Assembly (NCBI GenBank): GCA_016235775.1
Contig: JACRIU010000086.1
Span: 1-50,673, forward strand
Length of the DNA stretch: 50,673 bases
Direction of reading: 5' to 3'
Source of the DNA: Hydrogenophilales bacterium
Lineage (GTDB): Bacteria; Pseudomonadota; Gammaproteobacteria; Burkholderiales; Thiobacteraceae
Position numbers and translations under genes: made by a program. Under the pieces are notes generated by a model, which worked only from the letters and a program-made list of their open reading frames with translations, was not told where the DNA came from and searched no databases. Shown piece by piece: positions 17,995 through 27,243 of the stretch (its first letter is position 1; each line of letters opens with the position of its first letter).

Positions 17995-18390
17995 CTACAG
18001 GCTCGGATGGCCCGCTTGGGCAAACTGTTTTTCGTGAACGCCCTGGCAGTCGATGCAGCGCCGGGCAGTGGGATAGGCTTTTAACCGCGCCAGGCCGATG
18101 TCCGCGCCGCAATCGGCGCAAGCGCCGTAAGCGCCGTCTTTGATGCGCCGTTTGGCCGCCTCGATATCGCGCATTTCTTGAATATGCCGATCGATCATGG
18201 CGGCGCCCAGATCGGCGAGCATGTCGGCCACCGACTCTTCGCCTTGATCATGCACGCGCCCGGCGAGGTCTTGAAAATGCTGCTCGTCGGAAGCGGCAAG
18301 TTCTTGCCGCACTTGATCGAGGAGCGCGGCATAGGCGCGATCAAGTTGAGAGGCGAATTGATCGAGTTCGGTTGGTGTGAATCGGGTCAT
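17995..18390 (-). CDS. DksA/TraR-family zinc-finger protein
   Basis: 131 residues. An N-terminal coiled-coil region is followed by a four-cysteine zinc finger (CADCG...RRCIDCQ, about residues 91-115). It is shorter than E. coli DksA (151), and the coiled-coil tip has no clear DxxDxA motif, although EESVADMLADLG lies there. It may bind the RNA polymerase secondary channel without full DksA activity. It is divergent from the tRNA and directly upstream of the GGDEF-EAL gene. Confidence 0.85.
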   Translation of the reverse strand: MTRFTPTELDQFASQLDRAYAALLDQVRQELAASDEQHFQDLAGRVHDQGEESVADMLADLGAAMIDRHIQEMRDIEAAKRRIKDGAYGACADCGADIGLARLKAYPTARRCIDCQGVHEKQFAQAGHPSL

Positions 18391-18717
18391 GTTTTTTAGG
18401 TTTGATTTATTTTAGTGACGAGCGCTCATTGTTATGCCTCTCGATTAAAATATCAATGCTCAATTTCACTCGTAATTTCACATGGCGAGAACGCGCGCGG
18501 CCCGGCCGGCCATAATCCGCATCGCGACAAGCCGTTGCGATTTTCATTTCATGCAACCCTTTATCTTGCATGCTTTTTGCTCGCAGCGATTGCGCTAGGG
18601 TGTGGCCGGCGCTTCAAGCCCGTACCTAAGCCATGGGAACGGCACGATGATTTGAGAAAGCGTTGCAGCACCGCCCAAAGCTTAGAGGCGGATTTCGGCT
18701 AAAATACCTGGCCTTAC
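18391..18717. other. 327-bp intergenic region between DksA-like gene and tRNA-Arg
   Basis: Should contain the promoter of the DksA-like gene (AT-rich stretch around 18405-18470) and that of the tRNA; TAAAAT at 18700-18705 is a probable tRNA -10 box. A GTG-started reading frame of 95 codons (18415-18702) has no recognisable features and I do not consider it a gene. Confidence 0.5.
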
Positions 18718-18793
18718 GCCCCGGTAGCTCAGTGGATAGAGCAACCCCCTCCTAAGGGGTAGGTCACACGTTCGATTCGTGTTCGGGGCGCCA
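18718..18793 (+). tRNA. tRNA-Arg (anticodon CCT)
   Basis: A complete cloverleaf. The acceptor stem GCCCCGG pairs with TCGGGGC. The D arm is GCTC/GAGC, the anticodon stem ACCCC/GGGGT encloses loop CTCCTAA (anticodon CCT, 18751-18753), and the T arm is ACACG-TTCGATT-CGTGT. The CCA end is encoded (18791-18793). It reads the rare AGG codon. tRNA-Arg(CCT) genes are frequent integration sites, but no integrase or direct repeat of the 3' end was seen here. Confidence 0.96.
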
Positions 18794-18891
18794 TTTTTGC
18801 ATGTCCTTGCTTGTCTTCCGGCCGATCTCGGTCTTAAATTGAAAAACGGACTTTATTGCGGGATGCTTTATCCGGCCCGAGAGGATGTGTG

Positions 18892-19617
18892 ATGCCCCAA
18901 CGACCTTTGTTTCCCGAAAAACCCGGCCTGCAAGTCGCCATCTGCGATTTCGACGAGATGAATCTGCAAATCGGCGAGCGCATCGAGTTGGAGCGCATCG
19001 ACTCGGCCGACAAGACGCGCTACTTCACCAGCCTGATCGGCTACCTGCGCAACCAAAGCCTGCTGGTCAAAACGCCGATCGTGGACGGGTTGCCGCTCCC
19101 GATCGCGGATGAGGCGCTCATGGCGATGCGGGTGTTCTCCGGAACGAAAGCGTTTGCATTCGTCGTGCCGGTGATCCGCGTGTGCACCAGCCCCGCGCAT
19201 TACCTTCATCTCGCTTTTCCGGGCACGATCCAATGCGCGGAAATTCGTAAAGCGCTGCGCGTCAGCCTCCGCTTGGCGGCCAAAGCCAAAGCGGTGAATG
19301 CGCAAGGATTGCCGCAGGGGGTGGAGATCACCGATCTCAGCATCAGCGGCGCGCATGTGGAATCGGACAAGATGCTCGGGCAAAAAGGGCAACACCTGCA
19401 ATTGAGCTTCGCGTTTCGCATCAACCCCAATGACTATGAGGCGCACCTGAACTTGAAAGCGCGGATTCAAAGCGTGGAACACCCTACCCCTGCCCGCGAG
19501 GGCAGTGCGGTTTACGTGCATGGGGTCGAGTTCGAAGACTTGGGCAGCGCGGAAATGATCTTGCTGCAAAGCTATATTTATCAGCTATTGATTGCCGAGC
19601 ACCACCGCATCGTCTGA
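18892..19617 (+). CDS. PilZ-domain c-di-GMP receptor (YcgR-like flagellar brake)
   Basis: 241 residues from the ATG at 18892, which has GAGAGGA about 8 nt upstream; a start at 18856 is less likely. An N-terminal YcgR-like domain (about 20-110) is followed by a PilZ domain. The c-di-GMP motif RxxxR is at 119-123 (RKALR) and D/NxSxxG at 148-153 (DLSISG). Proteins of this build slow flagellar rotation or regulate surface behaviour when c-di-GMP is high. It lies 98 nt after the tRNA and is convergent with pbpG. Confidence 0.9.
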   Translation: MPQRPLFPEKPGLQVAICDFDEMNLQIGERIELERIDSADKTRYFTSLIGYLRNQSLLVKTPIVDGLPLPIADEALMAMRVFSGTKAFAFVVPVIRVCTSPAHYLHLAFPGTIQCAEIRKALRVSLRLAAKAKAVNAQGLPQGVEITDLSISGAHVESDKMLGQKGQHLQLSFAFRINPNDYEAHLNLKARIQSVEHPTPAREGSAVYVHGVEFEDLGSAEMILLQSYIYQLLIAEHHRIV

Positions 19618-19652
19618 TGCGAAACAGGCGGCTAAGCCGGGAGGCGCGCGAT

Positions 19653-20681
19653 TTAACTGACGCGCTTGGCGGGTTTGAGGCTGCTTTCCAGCCAGCGCTT
19701 GATACGCACCGCATCGCCGATGCGCGTGTATTTGCCGTCGGAATCGAGCAGCACGATGATGAGTTGCTGGTTGGCGATGGTGGCTTGCATGACGAGACAG
19801 TGACCCGCTTCGGATATGTAGCCGGTTTTAGACACGCCGATTTGCCAATCCTTATCGCTCACCAGTTTATTGGTATTACGGAAAGCGACATTGTGGAAAG
19901 CCAAGGTGCGCGTGGCGTGCTTTCGGTTAGCGAGTTTCTTTTGCGCCAAGGCCCGCGCCCGTTTGTAGATGGGCATTTGCAGGTCGTAAGAAGTTGCGGT
20001 GGTCAATTCGGTGATGATCGGATAGGTGTGCGCGGCGCGCACCATGCGCGCCAAATCTTCGGCGGTGGATTGGTTCTCGCTGCGCAGGCCGGTCGAATCG
20101 GCGAATCGGGTGCTCGCCATGCCGAGCCGTGATGCTTTGCGATTCATCGCCGCAATAAACGCCTCGTTACCGCCGGGGTAGGTGCGCGCCAGCGCAGCCG
20201 CAGCACGATTTTCCGATGACATCAGCGCGAGTTGCAGCAATTCGCGCCGCGTAAGCTGAGCGCCGATCTTGAGCCGCGAGTGGGTGCCTTTGACGCGATC
20301 GATATCGTCATTGGTGAGTGTGATTTTTTCATCCAGCGCTAGCCGCGCATCCAAGGTCACCATGGCCGTCATCAGCTTGGTAATGGAAGCGATCGGGGTG
20401 CGCGCTTCGGCGTTTTTGGCGTAGATGATTTCGCCGGTTTTTTCGTCCAGGATCAGCGCCATGGCGGAACGCAGATCGGGATCCCCTTTGGCGTGGAGGA
20501 TGGAAGGATCGAATTGCTTGACTTTGTCCGCGATGGGATCGACCGGCTTGCAGTCGTATTCCTGCAAACCCGTTTTGACGCCGAAGTCGAGGCGATCTGC
20601 GTTAAGCACTTGCAGGCACTCTGCCTGCGCAATCGACATGGCGAAAAATAGCGCAAAAAATGGCGTAATGATCTGCTTCAT
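19653..20681 (-). CDS. pbpG: D-alanyl-D-alanine endopeptidase (PBP7-like)
   Basis: 342 residues from the ATG at 20681, which begins a good signal peptide (cleavage about 20, AQA). A start 18 nt upstream is possible. It is a low-molecular-mass penicillin-binding protein of the S11 family, with SITK (S99 nucleophile, K102), SEN (156-158) and KTG in GVSKTGY. It acts in the periplasm on cross-linked peptidoglycan. The N-terminal extension of about 60 residues before the catalytic domain carries two cysteines. It stands alone on the minus strand, downstream of the decarboxylase. Confidence 0.9.
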   Translation of the reverse strand: MKQIITPFFALFFAMSIAQAECLQVLNADRLDFGVKTGLQEYDCKPVDPIADKVKQFDPSILHAKGDPDLRSAMALILDEKTGEIIYAKNAEARTPIASITKLMTAMVTLDARLALDEKITLTNDDIDRVKGTHSRLKIGAQLTRRELLQLALMSSENRAAAALARTYPGGNEAFIAAMNRKASRLGMASTRFADSTGLRSENQSTAEDLARMVRAAHTYPIITELTTATSYDLQMPIYKRARALAQKKLANRKHATRTLAFHNVAFRNTNKLVSDKDWQIGVSKTGYISEAGHCLVMQATIANQQLIIVLLDSDGKYTRIGDAVRIKRWLESSLKPAKRVS

Positions 20682-20900
20682 GCTTATTGTTATCGGCATC
20701 CGCTTCGCACCCTTTAGCTTACTTATTGTTCACAAAGGCTTATTTTATCCAGCAGGCCATTTTTTGACGCGGCTGGAATTATTATCGCCTAGTAAAAACC
20801 AAAAAAAGCCCCTTTGCAAGGTTTTTTTAATTATTGCAATGGCTTAGATGCAACACTTAAAGCTGGAATGCGGTGTGTTGCGCCCACCCGGTAGCGGTTA

Positions 20901-23144
20901 TCAGGCCACACAATCCACGAAGTAGCGCTTGCGGCCGTCCGCTTCCTCCGTGACCAGCCCGTGAATATCGGTCTCGAAGCCGGGGAAGCGCTCGTTGAAT
21001 ACGCGAGCGAATTTGAGATAGCGCACGATGGTGCTATTGAAACGCTCACCGGGGATCAACAGTGGAATGCCCGGCGGGTAAGGCGTCAACAGCACGCTGG
21101 TGATGCGCCCTTCCAAATCGTCGATCTCGACTCGCTCGATTTCGCGGTGCGCCATTTTCGAGAAGGCGTCGGCCGGTTTCATCGCCGGCGCCATCTCCGA
21201 CAGATACATCTCGGTGGTCAGGCGCGCCACATCGTTCACTTTGTACAGCGCATGAATTTGCTCGCATAGTTCTTTGAAACCGATTTTCTCGTAACGCGGA
21301 TACTTGGTCACAAACTCGGGCAGCACGCGCCACAGCGGCTGGTTCTCGTCACAATCCGCCTTGAATTGCTGCAAGGCAGTGAGCAGGGTGTTCCAGCGCC
21401 CCTTGGTGATGCCGATGGTGAACATGATGAAGAAGGAATAGAGCCCGGTCTTCTCCACGATCACGCCGTGCTCGGCGAGATACTTGGTGACGATCGCGGC
21501 GGGGATGCCCCACTCGGCGAAGTCGCCCTCCACGTCCAGGCCGGGGGTGATGACCGTGGCCTTGATCGGATCGAGCATGTTGAAACCCGAGGCCAGATTG
21601 CCGAATCCATGCCAGCGCTCGTTGTCGCGCAACACCCAGTCGTCGCGCTCGCCGATGCCTTCTTCCGCCAGATGCTCCGGCCCCCACACCTTGAACCACC
21701 AGGATTCGCCGAACTCTTCATCCACCTTGCGCATGGCGCGGCGAAAATCCAGCGCTTCCAGAATCGACTCTTCCACCAGCGCGGTGCCGCCGGGCGGCTC
21801 CATCATCGCCGCCGCCACGTCGCACGAGGCGATAATTGCGTACTGCGGCGAAGTCGAGGTGTGCATCAAATACGCTTCATTGAAACTATGGTAATCGAGC
21901 TTGCGGTTCTGTGAATCCTGCACCAGGATTTGCGAAGCCTGCGATAGCCCCGCGAGCATCTTGTGTGTGGACTGGGTGGAGAACACCAAGGCATCCTTGG
22001 AACGCGGCCGGTCCTTGCCGATAGCGTGCATGCCTTTGTAGAAATCGTGGAAGGTCGCGTGCGGCAGCCAAGCTTCATCAAAATGCAGGGTATCAATATA
22101 GCTGCCGAGCAAATCCTTGATCGTGTCCACGTTGTACACGATGCCATCGTAGGTACTCTGGGTGATGGTGAGGATGCGCGGCTTGGTTTTGATGTCCTTG
22201 GCGAAGGGGTGCGCGGCAATTTTTTTCTGGATATTCTCGGGCCGGAATTCGTCGAGCGAAATCGGGCCGATAATGCCGTAGTGGTTGCGCGTGGGGGTGA
22301 GGAACACCGGAATCGCGCCGCACATGATGATGGCGTGCAGGATCGATTTATGGCAATTGCGGTCCACCAGCACGATATCGTTGGGCGCCACCGTCGCATG
22401 CCACACCATCTTGTTCGAAGCCGAGGTGCCGTTGGTGACGAAGAACAAGTGGTCGCAATTGAATATGCGCGCCGCGTTATGCTCCGAGGCGGCCACCGGA
22501 CCGGTATGGTCGAGGATCTGCCCCAGCTCTTCCACCGAATTGCACACGTCGGCTCTGAGCAGATTCTCGCCGAAAAACTGGTGGAACATCTGCCCAATCG
22601 GGCTTTTCAAAAACGCGACGCCGCCTGAATGCCCAGGGCAATGCCAGGAGTAGGAGCCATCCGCCGCGTAATGCGTCAGCGCGCGGAAAAACGGCGGCAC
22701 GATGGAATCGAGATACGCCTTGGCTTCGCGCCCGATATAGCGCGCCAGGAATTCCGGCGTGTCCTCCAGCATGTGAATGAAGCCGTTCAGCTCGCGCAGA
22801 ATGTCATTCGGAATATGGCGCGCGGTGCGCGTCTCGCCGTGCAGAAAAATCGGAATCTCGGCATTGCGGAATCGGATTTCCTCCACGAACGCGCGCAGGT
22901 TCGCCAAGGCCTGCTGCGCCTGCTCAGGCGTGCCGGACAGCTCTTCATCGTCGATCGACAAAATAAACGCCGAAGCGCGCGACTGCTGTTGCGCGAAGGA
23001 AGACAAGTCGCCGTAGCTGGTGACGCCCAGCACTTCCATGCCTTCGTCTTCGATCGCCTTGGCCAGCGCGCGCACGCCGAAGCCGCTCGCGTTCTCGGTG
23101 CGAAAGTCCTCGTCGATGATGAATACGGGGAAACGAAAACGCAT
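20901..23144 (-). CDS. PLP-dependent Orn/Lys/Arg decarboxylase
   Basis: 747 residues, matching the large fold-III-type amino acid decarboxylases (LdcI, AdiA, SpeC). The N-terminal receiver-like wing domain (1-125) is followed by a linker and the PLP domain. The Schiff-base lysine is K395 in STHKM, and HFDEAW (354-359) supplies the conserved Asp. The C-terminal domain runs from about 590. It produces cadaverine, putrescine or agmatine; motifs do not settle which. No antiporter gene is adjacent, so a biosynthetic or constitutive role is as likely as acid resistance. The start is preceded by AGGAG. Confidence 0.9.
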   Translation of the reverse strand: MRFRFPVFIIDEDFRTENASGFGVRALAKAIEDEGMEVLGVTSYGDLSSFAQQQSRASAFILSIDDEELSGTPEQAQQALANLRAFVEEIRFRNAEIPIFLHGETRTARHIPNDILRELNGFIHMLEDTPEFLARYIGREAKAYLDSIVPPFFRALTHYAADGSYSWHCPGHSGGVAFLKSPIGQMFHQFFGENLLRADVCNSVEELGQILDHTGPVAASEHNAARIFNCDHLFFVTNGTSASNKMVWHATVAPNDIVLVDRNCHKSILHAIIMCGAIPVFLTPTRNHYGIIGPISLDEFRPENIQKKIAAHPFAKDIKTKPRILTITQSTYDGIVYNVDTIKDLLGSYIDTLHFDEAWLPHATFHDFYKGMHAIGKDRPRSKDALVFSTQSTHKMLAGLSQASQILVQDSQNRKLDYHSFNEAYLMHTSTSPQYAIIASCDVAAAMMEPPGGTALVEESILEALDFRRAMRKVDEEFGESWWFKVWGPEHLAEEGIGERDDWVLRDNERWHGFGNLASGFNMLDPIKATVITPGLDVEGDFAEWGIPAAIVTKYLAEHGVIVEKTGLYSFFIMFTIGITKGRWNTLLTALQQFKADCDENQPLWRVLPEFVTKYPRYEKIGFKELCEQIHALYKVNDVARLTTEMYLSEMAPAMKPADAFSKMAHREIERVEIDDLEGRITSVLLTPYPPGIPLLIPGERFNSTIVRYLKFARVFNERFPGFETDIHGLVTEEADGRKRYFVDCVA

Positions 23145-23189
23145 GGCTGCTCCTAAGAAAATGCCCGTGCTATGAAGTTACAACTTTTG

Positions 23190-23311
23190 GAACCACGAAT
23201 GAACACGAATACCCACGAATTAACCAAAGATTCCAACAAAACGGCCACAAGGTGGCGGCCGGCCGGGCACTACCAACCCTGTTTTTACTTCGTGTGCATT
23301 CGTGGTTAAAA
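23190..23311. repeat. Inverted repeat of the AACCACGAATGAACACGAAT family
   Basis: The left arm (23191-23222, AACCACGAATGAACACGAAT then a third unit) pairs imperfectly with the right arm ACTTCGTGTGCATTCGTGGTT (23287-23307). The loop of about 65 nt contains a GC-rich minor hairpin. The same family occurs at 32362-32445. It lies between the decarboxylase promoter region and the apbC end. Confidence 0.8.
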
Positions 23312-23349
23312 AGGTATAAAACGCGCCGCGCACATGGAGAAACTTGGTG

Positions 23350-23389
23350 TGCCTTCTCTGTGATCTCCGTGCCCTCTGCGGCAGAAAAG
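23350..23389. repeat. Single arm of the CTCTGTGATCTCCGTGCCCTC repeat
   Basis: TGATCTCCGTGCCCTCTGCG and flanks match the right arms of the elements at 1208-1300 and 48231-48325. No partner arm is nearby. It ends 2 nt before the apbC stop codon. Confidence 0.65.
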
Positions 23390-23391
23390 TT

Positions 23392-24480
23392 TTAAGTATT
23401 CTGAATCACAATGCTCGGGAACTTGGCCGAATGGTCCTGCGCCAAGTCGCCGATCTTCACCGCCACACGGCGCGCGATTTGTTTATAGATTTGCGCCACG
23501 CGGCCCTCCGGGTCGGCCACCACGGTGGGTTTGCCCGAGTCCACTTGCTGGCGAATGGCCATATCCAGCGGCAGCGCGCCCAGCATTTCGATATCGTAAT
23601 CTTTACCCATGCGCTCGCCGCCGCCCTCGCCGAAAATGCGCTCTTCATGCCCGCAGTTGGAGCAAATGTGCAGGCTCATGTTTTCGACGATGCCCAGAAT
23701 AGGGATATTCACCTTCTGGAACATCTTGAGGCCCTTGCGCGCGTCGATCAGCGCGATGTCCTGCGGCGTGGTCACGATCACCGCACCCGTCACCGGCACG
23801 CGCTGCGCCAAGGTCAATTGAATGTCGCCGGTGCCCGGCGGCAGATCCACTACCAAATAGTCCAGATCGTGCCATTTGGTGTTGTTGAGCAACTGCTCAA
23901 GCGCCTGGGTCACCATCGGGCCGCGCCACACCATCGGCGTTTCCACATCGATCAGGAAGCCGATCGACATCGCTTGCAGGCCATGGCCCAGCATCGGTTC
24001 CAGGTTTTGCCCGTCTTCCGATTCCGGCTTGCCGGTAATCCCCAGCATCATCGGCTGCGACGGGCCGTAGATGTCGGCATCGAGTATGCCGACGCGGGCG
24101 CCTTCGGCCGCCAGCGCCAGGGCCAGATTCACGGCGGTGGTGGACTTGCCCACGCCGCCCTTGCCCGACGCGACGGCGATGATGTTGCGCACGCCCGGCA
24201 CCGGCTTCACGCCGCGCTGCACCGCATGCGACAGAATTTTGGACGAGACTGCCGCATTCACATTGCCCATGCCGGGAATGGTCTTGAGCTTGGCTTCAAC
24301 CTGCTGCTTGATCTCGGCAATCACGCTTTTCGCCGGATAAGGCAGCACCACGTCCAGCGATACGTTATTGCCATCAATCTTGATATTGCGCACGGTCTTC
24401 GCGCTCACGAAGTCCTTCTGCATATTCGGATCGACCGCTTCTTTCAATGCGGTCTGTACTTGCAACTCGGAAATCGACAT
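23392..24480 (-). CDS. apbC: Mrp/ApbC-type iron-sulfur cluster carrier ATPase
   Basis: 362 residues. An N-terminal MIP18/DUF59 domain (about 1-85) is followed by a ParA-like P-loop ATPase: deviant Walker A GKGGVGKST at 106-114, DADIYGPSQP about 134-143, and the cluster-binding CxxC C273/C276 (HICSNCG). It assembles and delivers 4Fe-4S clusters in the cytoplasm. A good AGGAG site precedes the ATG. It is divergent from metG with a 213-bp gap, the same pairing seen in many proteobacteria. Confidence 0.94.
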   Translation of the reverse strand: MSISELQVQTALKEAVDPNMQKDFVSAKTVRNIKIDGNNVSLDVVLPYPAKSVIAEIKQQVEAKLKTIPGMGNVNAAVSSKILSHAVQRGVKPVPGVRNIIAVASGKGGVGKSTTAVNLALALAAEGARVGILDADIYGPSQPMMLGITGKPESEDGQNLEPMLGHGLQAMSIGFLIDVETPMVWRGPMVTQALEQLLNNTKWHDLDYLVVDLPPGTGDIQLTLAQRVPVTGAVIVTTPQDIALIDARKGLKMFQKVNIPILGIVENMSLHICSNCGHEERIFGEGGGERMGKDYDIEMLGALPLDMAIRQQVDSGKPTVVADPEGRVAQIYKQIARRVAVKIGDLAQDHSAKFPSIVIQNT

Positions 24481-24693
24481 TACTTGCTACTCCTAGGAAT
24501 TCTGGGGAAACCGGCTAATTCGGAAAAACGCCGATTTTAAATGTTTTTGTCCATCGGCGTGGATTTTTTTGGCGCCGAAAAACGAGAATAACCCTTGGAA
24601 TTTCAAGGCCAAGGCAGTTAACACCTCATGCCAGGTGCACGCCCCTGCCAAGGCCGCTAAAATACGCCCTTCTCCGATCCCGGCTCCCCCATC

Positions 24694-26724
24694 ATGACGC
24701 GCAACATCCTGGTTACCTCCGCCCTGCCCTACGCCAACGGCAGCATCCATCTCGGCCACTTGGTGGAGTACATCCAAACCGACATCTGGGTGCGCTTCCA
24801 AAAAATGCGCGGCCATGCCTGTCATTACGTGTGCGCCGACGACACGCACGGCACGCCGATCATGCTGCGCGCGGAAAAAGAACAGATCACGCCGGAGCAA
24901 TTGATCGAACGCATGCACGGCGAACATCTGCGCGATTTCAGCGGGTTCCATATCGCATTCGACAACTACTACTCGACCAACTCGGACGAAAACCGCGAGC
25001 TGGCGCAAGGCATCTATCGCCGGCTGCGCGATCGGGGCCTGATCGAAGCGCGCACCATCGAGCAATTGTACGACCCGGAAAAGCAGATGTTTTTGCCGGA
25101 CCGCTTCATCAAGGGTGAATGCCCCAAGTGCCGCGCCAAAGACCAGTATGGCGATTCGTGCGAGGCCTGCGGCGCCACCTATGCCCCGACCGATTTGATC
25201 AACCCCCACTCCGCTGTCTCGGGCGCTGCGCCGGTCAAAAAATCCTCCGAACATTACTTCTTCAAACTGGGCGAGTGCGCCGATTTCTTGAAAGCCTGGA
25301 CCCGCGCCGGCCACTTGCAGGACGAAGCGGCGAATAAAATGGATGAGTGGCTCTCGGGCGGCCTGCAAAGCTGGGATATCTCGCGCGATGCGCCTTACTT
25401 CGGATTCGAGATTCCCGATGCGCCGGGCAAATATTTTTATGTCTGGCTCGACGCGCCGGTCGGCTACATGGCGAGCTTCAAGCACCGGTGCGCAAAACTC
25501 GGCCTGGATTTCGATGCCTATTGGAATGAAGGTTCGGACACCGAGCTGTATCACTTCATCGGCAAGGATATTCTCTACTTCCATGCGCTGTTCTGGCCGG
25601 CAATGCTATCGTTCGCCGGTTATCGCACCCCGACTAAAATATTCGCCCATGGCTTCTTGACCGTCGATGGGCAAAAAATGTCCAAGTCGCGCGGCACCTT
25701 CATCACGGCCGAAAGCTATCTTGCGCAGGGACTCAATCCGGAATGGCTGCGCTACTACTATGCCGCCAAACTCAATGGCACGCTGGAGGACATCGACCTC
25801 AACCTGGAGGACTTCACCGCGCGCGTGAACAGCGACTTGATCGGGAAGTATGTAAACATCGCCAGCCGCGCCGCCGGGTTTATCACCAAGCGTTTCGACG
25901 GCAAATTGGCGAACCGGATTGGCGACACCGATTTGGTTTTGCGCTTGGCCGCAACCGCGCCCGAATTAGCCGATTTGTATGAAGCGCGCGAATATGGCAA
26001 GGCGCTGCGCGAGATCATGGCGCTCGCCGATGTCGTGAACCAATATGTGGATGCGAAAAAACCCTGGGAGATGGCGAAGGATCCGAGCGCGGGCGCCGAG
26101 CTGCATGAAGTTTGCACGGTCAGCCTGAACCTATTCCGCTTGCTGACCATCTATCTCAAGCCGGTGCTGCCACAGGTAGCCAGCCTGACCGAAACATTCC
26201 TCGCTATCCCGCCGCTTACCTGGGCGGATGCGAGCTCGATGCTGCTGGGGCATGCGATTCAACCCTATCAGCACCTCATGGCGCGCATCGATCCCAAACA
26301 AATCACCGCGCTCACCGAGGCGAACAAGCAAAGCCTTCAGCCGGTCGCCCACTCGCCCACTCGCCATGCTGAAGCGCAAGCCCACCACCAACCCATTTCC
26401 GAAACCATTTCCATCGATGATTTTGGAAAAATCGATTTACGCATCGCCAAAATCGTCAATGCCGAACAGGTCGAAGGCGCGGAAAAGCTGCTGAAACTCA
26501 CGCTGGATATCGGCCTGGAAACGCGCACCGTGTTCGCCGGCATCAAATCCGCCTACCAACCGGAAGACCTGATCGGCCGGCTCACCGTCATGGTCGCCAA
26601 CCTCGCCCCGCGCAAAATGAAATTCGGCCTGTCCGAAGGCATGGTGCTTGCCGCCGGCGACGGTGGCGGTATTTACTTGCTTGCGCCGGACAGCGGCGCG
26701 CAACCCGGCATGCGGGTGAAGTAG
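24694..26724 (+). CDS. metG: Methionyl-tRNA synthetase
   Basis: 676 residues. Class I synthetase with HLGH (19-22) and KMSKS (328-332), a connective-peptide zinc site C142, C145, C155 and C158 (CPKC...CEAC), an anticodon-binding helical domain, and a C-terminal Trbp111-like tRNA-binding domain (about 575-676). It charges tRNA-Met. The linker before the last domain contains a short tandem repeat in the DNA (26346-26365). A TAAAAT box at about 24658 may be its -10. It ends at a strong bidirectional terminator. Confidence 0.97.
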   Translation: MTRNILVTSALPYANGSIHLGHLVEYIQTDIWVRFQKMRGHACHYVCADDTHGTPIMLRAEKEQITPEQLIERMHGEHLRDFSGFHIAFDNYYSTNSDENRELAQGIYRRLRDRGLIEARTIEQLYDPEKQMFLPDRFIKGECPKCRAKDQYGDSCEACGATYAPTDLINPHSAVSGAAPVKKSSEHYFFKLGECADFLKAWTRAGHLQDEAANKMDEWLSGGLQSWDISRDAPYFGFEIPDAPGKYFYVWLDAPVGYMASFKHRCAKLGLDFDAYWNEGSDTELYHFIGKDILYFHALFWPAMLSFAGYRTPTKIFAHGFLTVDGQKMSKSRGTFITAESYLAQGLNPEWLRYYYAAKLNGTLEDIDLNLEDFTARVNSDLIGKYVNIASRAAGFITKRFDGKLANRIGDTDLVLRLAATAPELADLYEAREYGKALREIMALADVVNQYVDAKKPWEMAKDPSAGAELHEVCTVSLNLFRLLTIYLKPVLPQVASLTETFLAIPPLTWADASSMLLGHAIQPYQHLMARIDPKQITALTEANKQSLQPVAHSPTRHAEAQAHHQPISETISIDDFGKIDLRIAKIVNAEQVEGAEKLLKLTLDIGLETRTVFAGIKSAYQPEDLIGRLTVMVANLAPRKMKFGLSEGMVLAAGDGGGIYLLAPDSGAQPGMRVK

Positions 26725-26748
26725 CGCCCGTTCACGAACGGCGCGCGG

Positions 26749-26785
26749 AAAAAAAGAGGCGGTCTTGCGACCGCCTCTTTTCTTT
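26749..26785. terminator. Bidirectional rho-independent terminator
   Basis: Perfect 9-bp stem GAGGCGGTC/GACCGCCTC with loop TTGC (26756-26777), flanked by seven A on the left and TTTT-C-TTT on the right. It can end both metG (plus strand) and the convergent DsrE-like pair (minus strand). Confidence 0.93.
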
Positions 26786-26802
26786 ACCGGAACGCGAGCC
26801 GA

Positions 26803-27222
26803 TTAAGGCTTGACGTACACATAGCCTTCTTTGGCTTGCACTTTGGCGAGCTCCGCTACGCCGGAAGGAACGATCTTGGCGCCCGGCAACACGGTCTTCG
26901 GATCGATCTTGCGCCCCACCAAGGTGTTGTTGCACACGCGGAACTCCACGCCCTTGGCCTGCAAATCTTCCACATTGATATTGTAGGGATTGCCCTTAGC
27001 GTCTGCCGCGCCGTCCAGCAGAAAATCGATGCCTTTACCATGCGTCACGACAATGATCTTGGCGTCGGCATCCGCGCTCAAGTGGTTTTTGATGTTGTTC
27101 ATCGCGATACCGGCCACGGCGCTGTCGTTGATGTGATACACGGCCTTGGTTTCCGCCAAGGCCAAGCCGCTCACGCCCAACAGGGCAACCAAAGCAACCG
27201 TCCATTTTGCGAATTTAGTCAT
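26803..27222 (-). CDS. Exported DsrE-like protein (Sec signal), copy 1
   Basis: 139 residues with a Sec signal peptide (cleavage about 23, ALA) and a DsrE/DsrF-like domain. The domain has one conserved cysteine in FRVCNNTL; the signatures THGKGIDFLLDG and KTVLPGAKIVPSGVAEL are shared with copy 2. DsrE-fold proteins often relay sulfur on a cysteine, but that function is normally cytoplasmic and this one appears periplasmic, so its role is unknown. A ribosome binding site AAGGAGA is present. It follows copy 2 by 21 nt on the same strand and probably shares its transcript, which ends at the 26749-26785 terminator. Confidence 0.85.
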   Translation of the reverse strand: MTKFAKWTVALVALLGVSGLALAETKAVYHINDSAVAGIAMNNIKNHLSADADAKIIVVTHGKGIDFLLDGAADAKGNPYNINVEDLQAKGVEFRVCNNTLVGRKIDPKTVLPGAKIVPSGVAELAKVQAKEGYVYVKP

Positions 27223-27243
27223 TGCTGTCTCCTTATCTAATCA

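Noticed and set aside
18415..18702. 95-codon reading frame before the tRNA
   Set aside because: GTG start without ribosome binding site, atypical composition, and overlap with the tRNA promoter region.
20801..20829. A-run/T-run hairpin after the decarboxylase as a terminator
   Set aside because: Only a 4-bp GC-containing stem (CCTT/AAGG) with an interrupted A/T extension; too weak to call.
23190..23389. CRISPR-like appearance of repeated CACGAAT and CTCTGTG units
   Set aside because: Units are 7-8 bp without regular spacers and form inverted arms, so this is a dispersed hairpin repeat, not a CRISPR array.
23344..24540. 398-codon plus-strand reading frame opposite apbC
   Set aside because: His/Arg-rich shadow; apbC has intact Walker A and CxxC motifs and a ribosome binding site.
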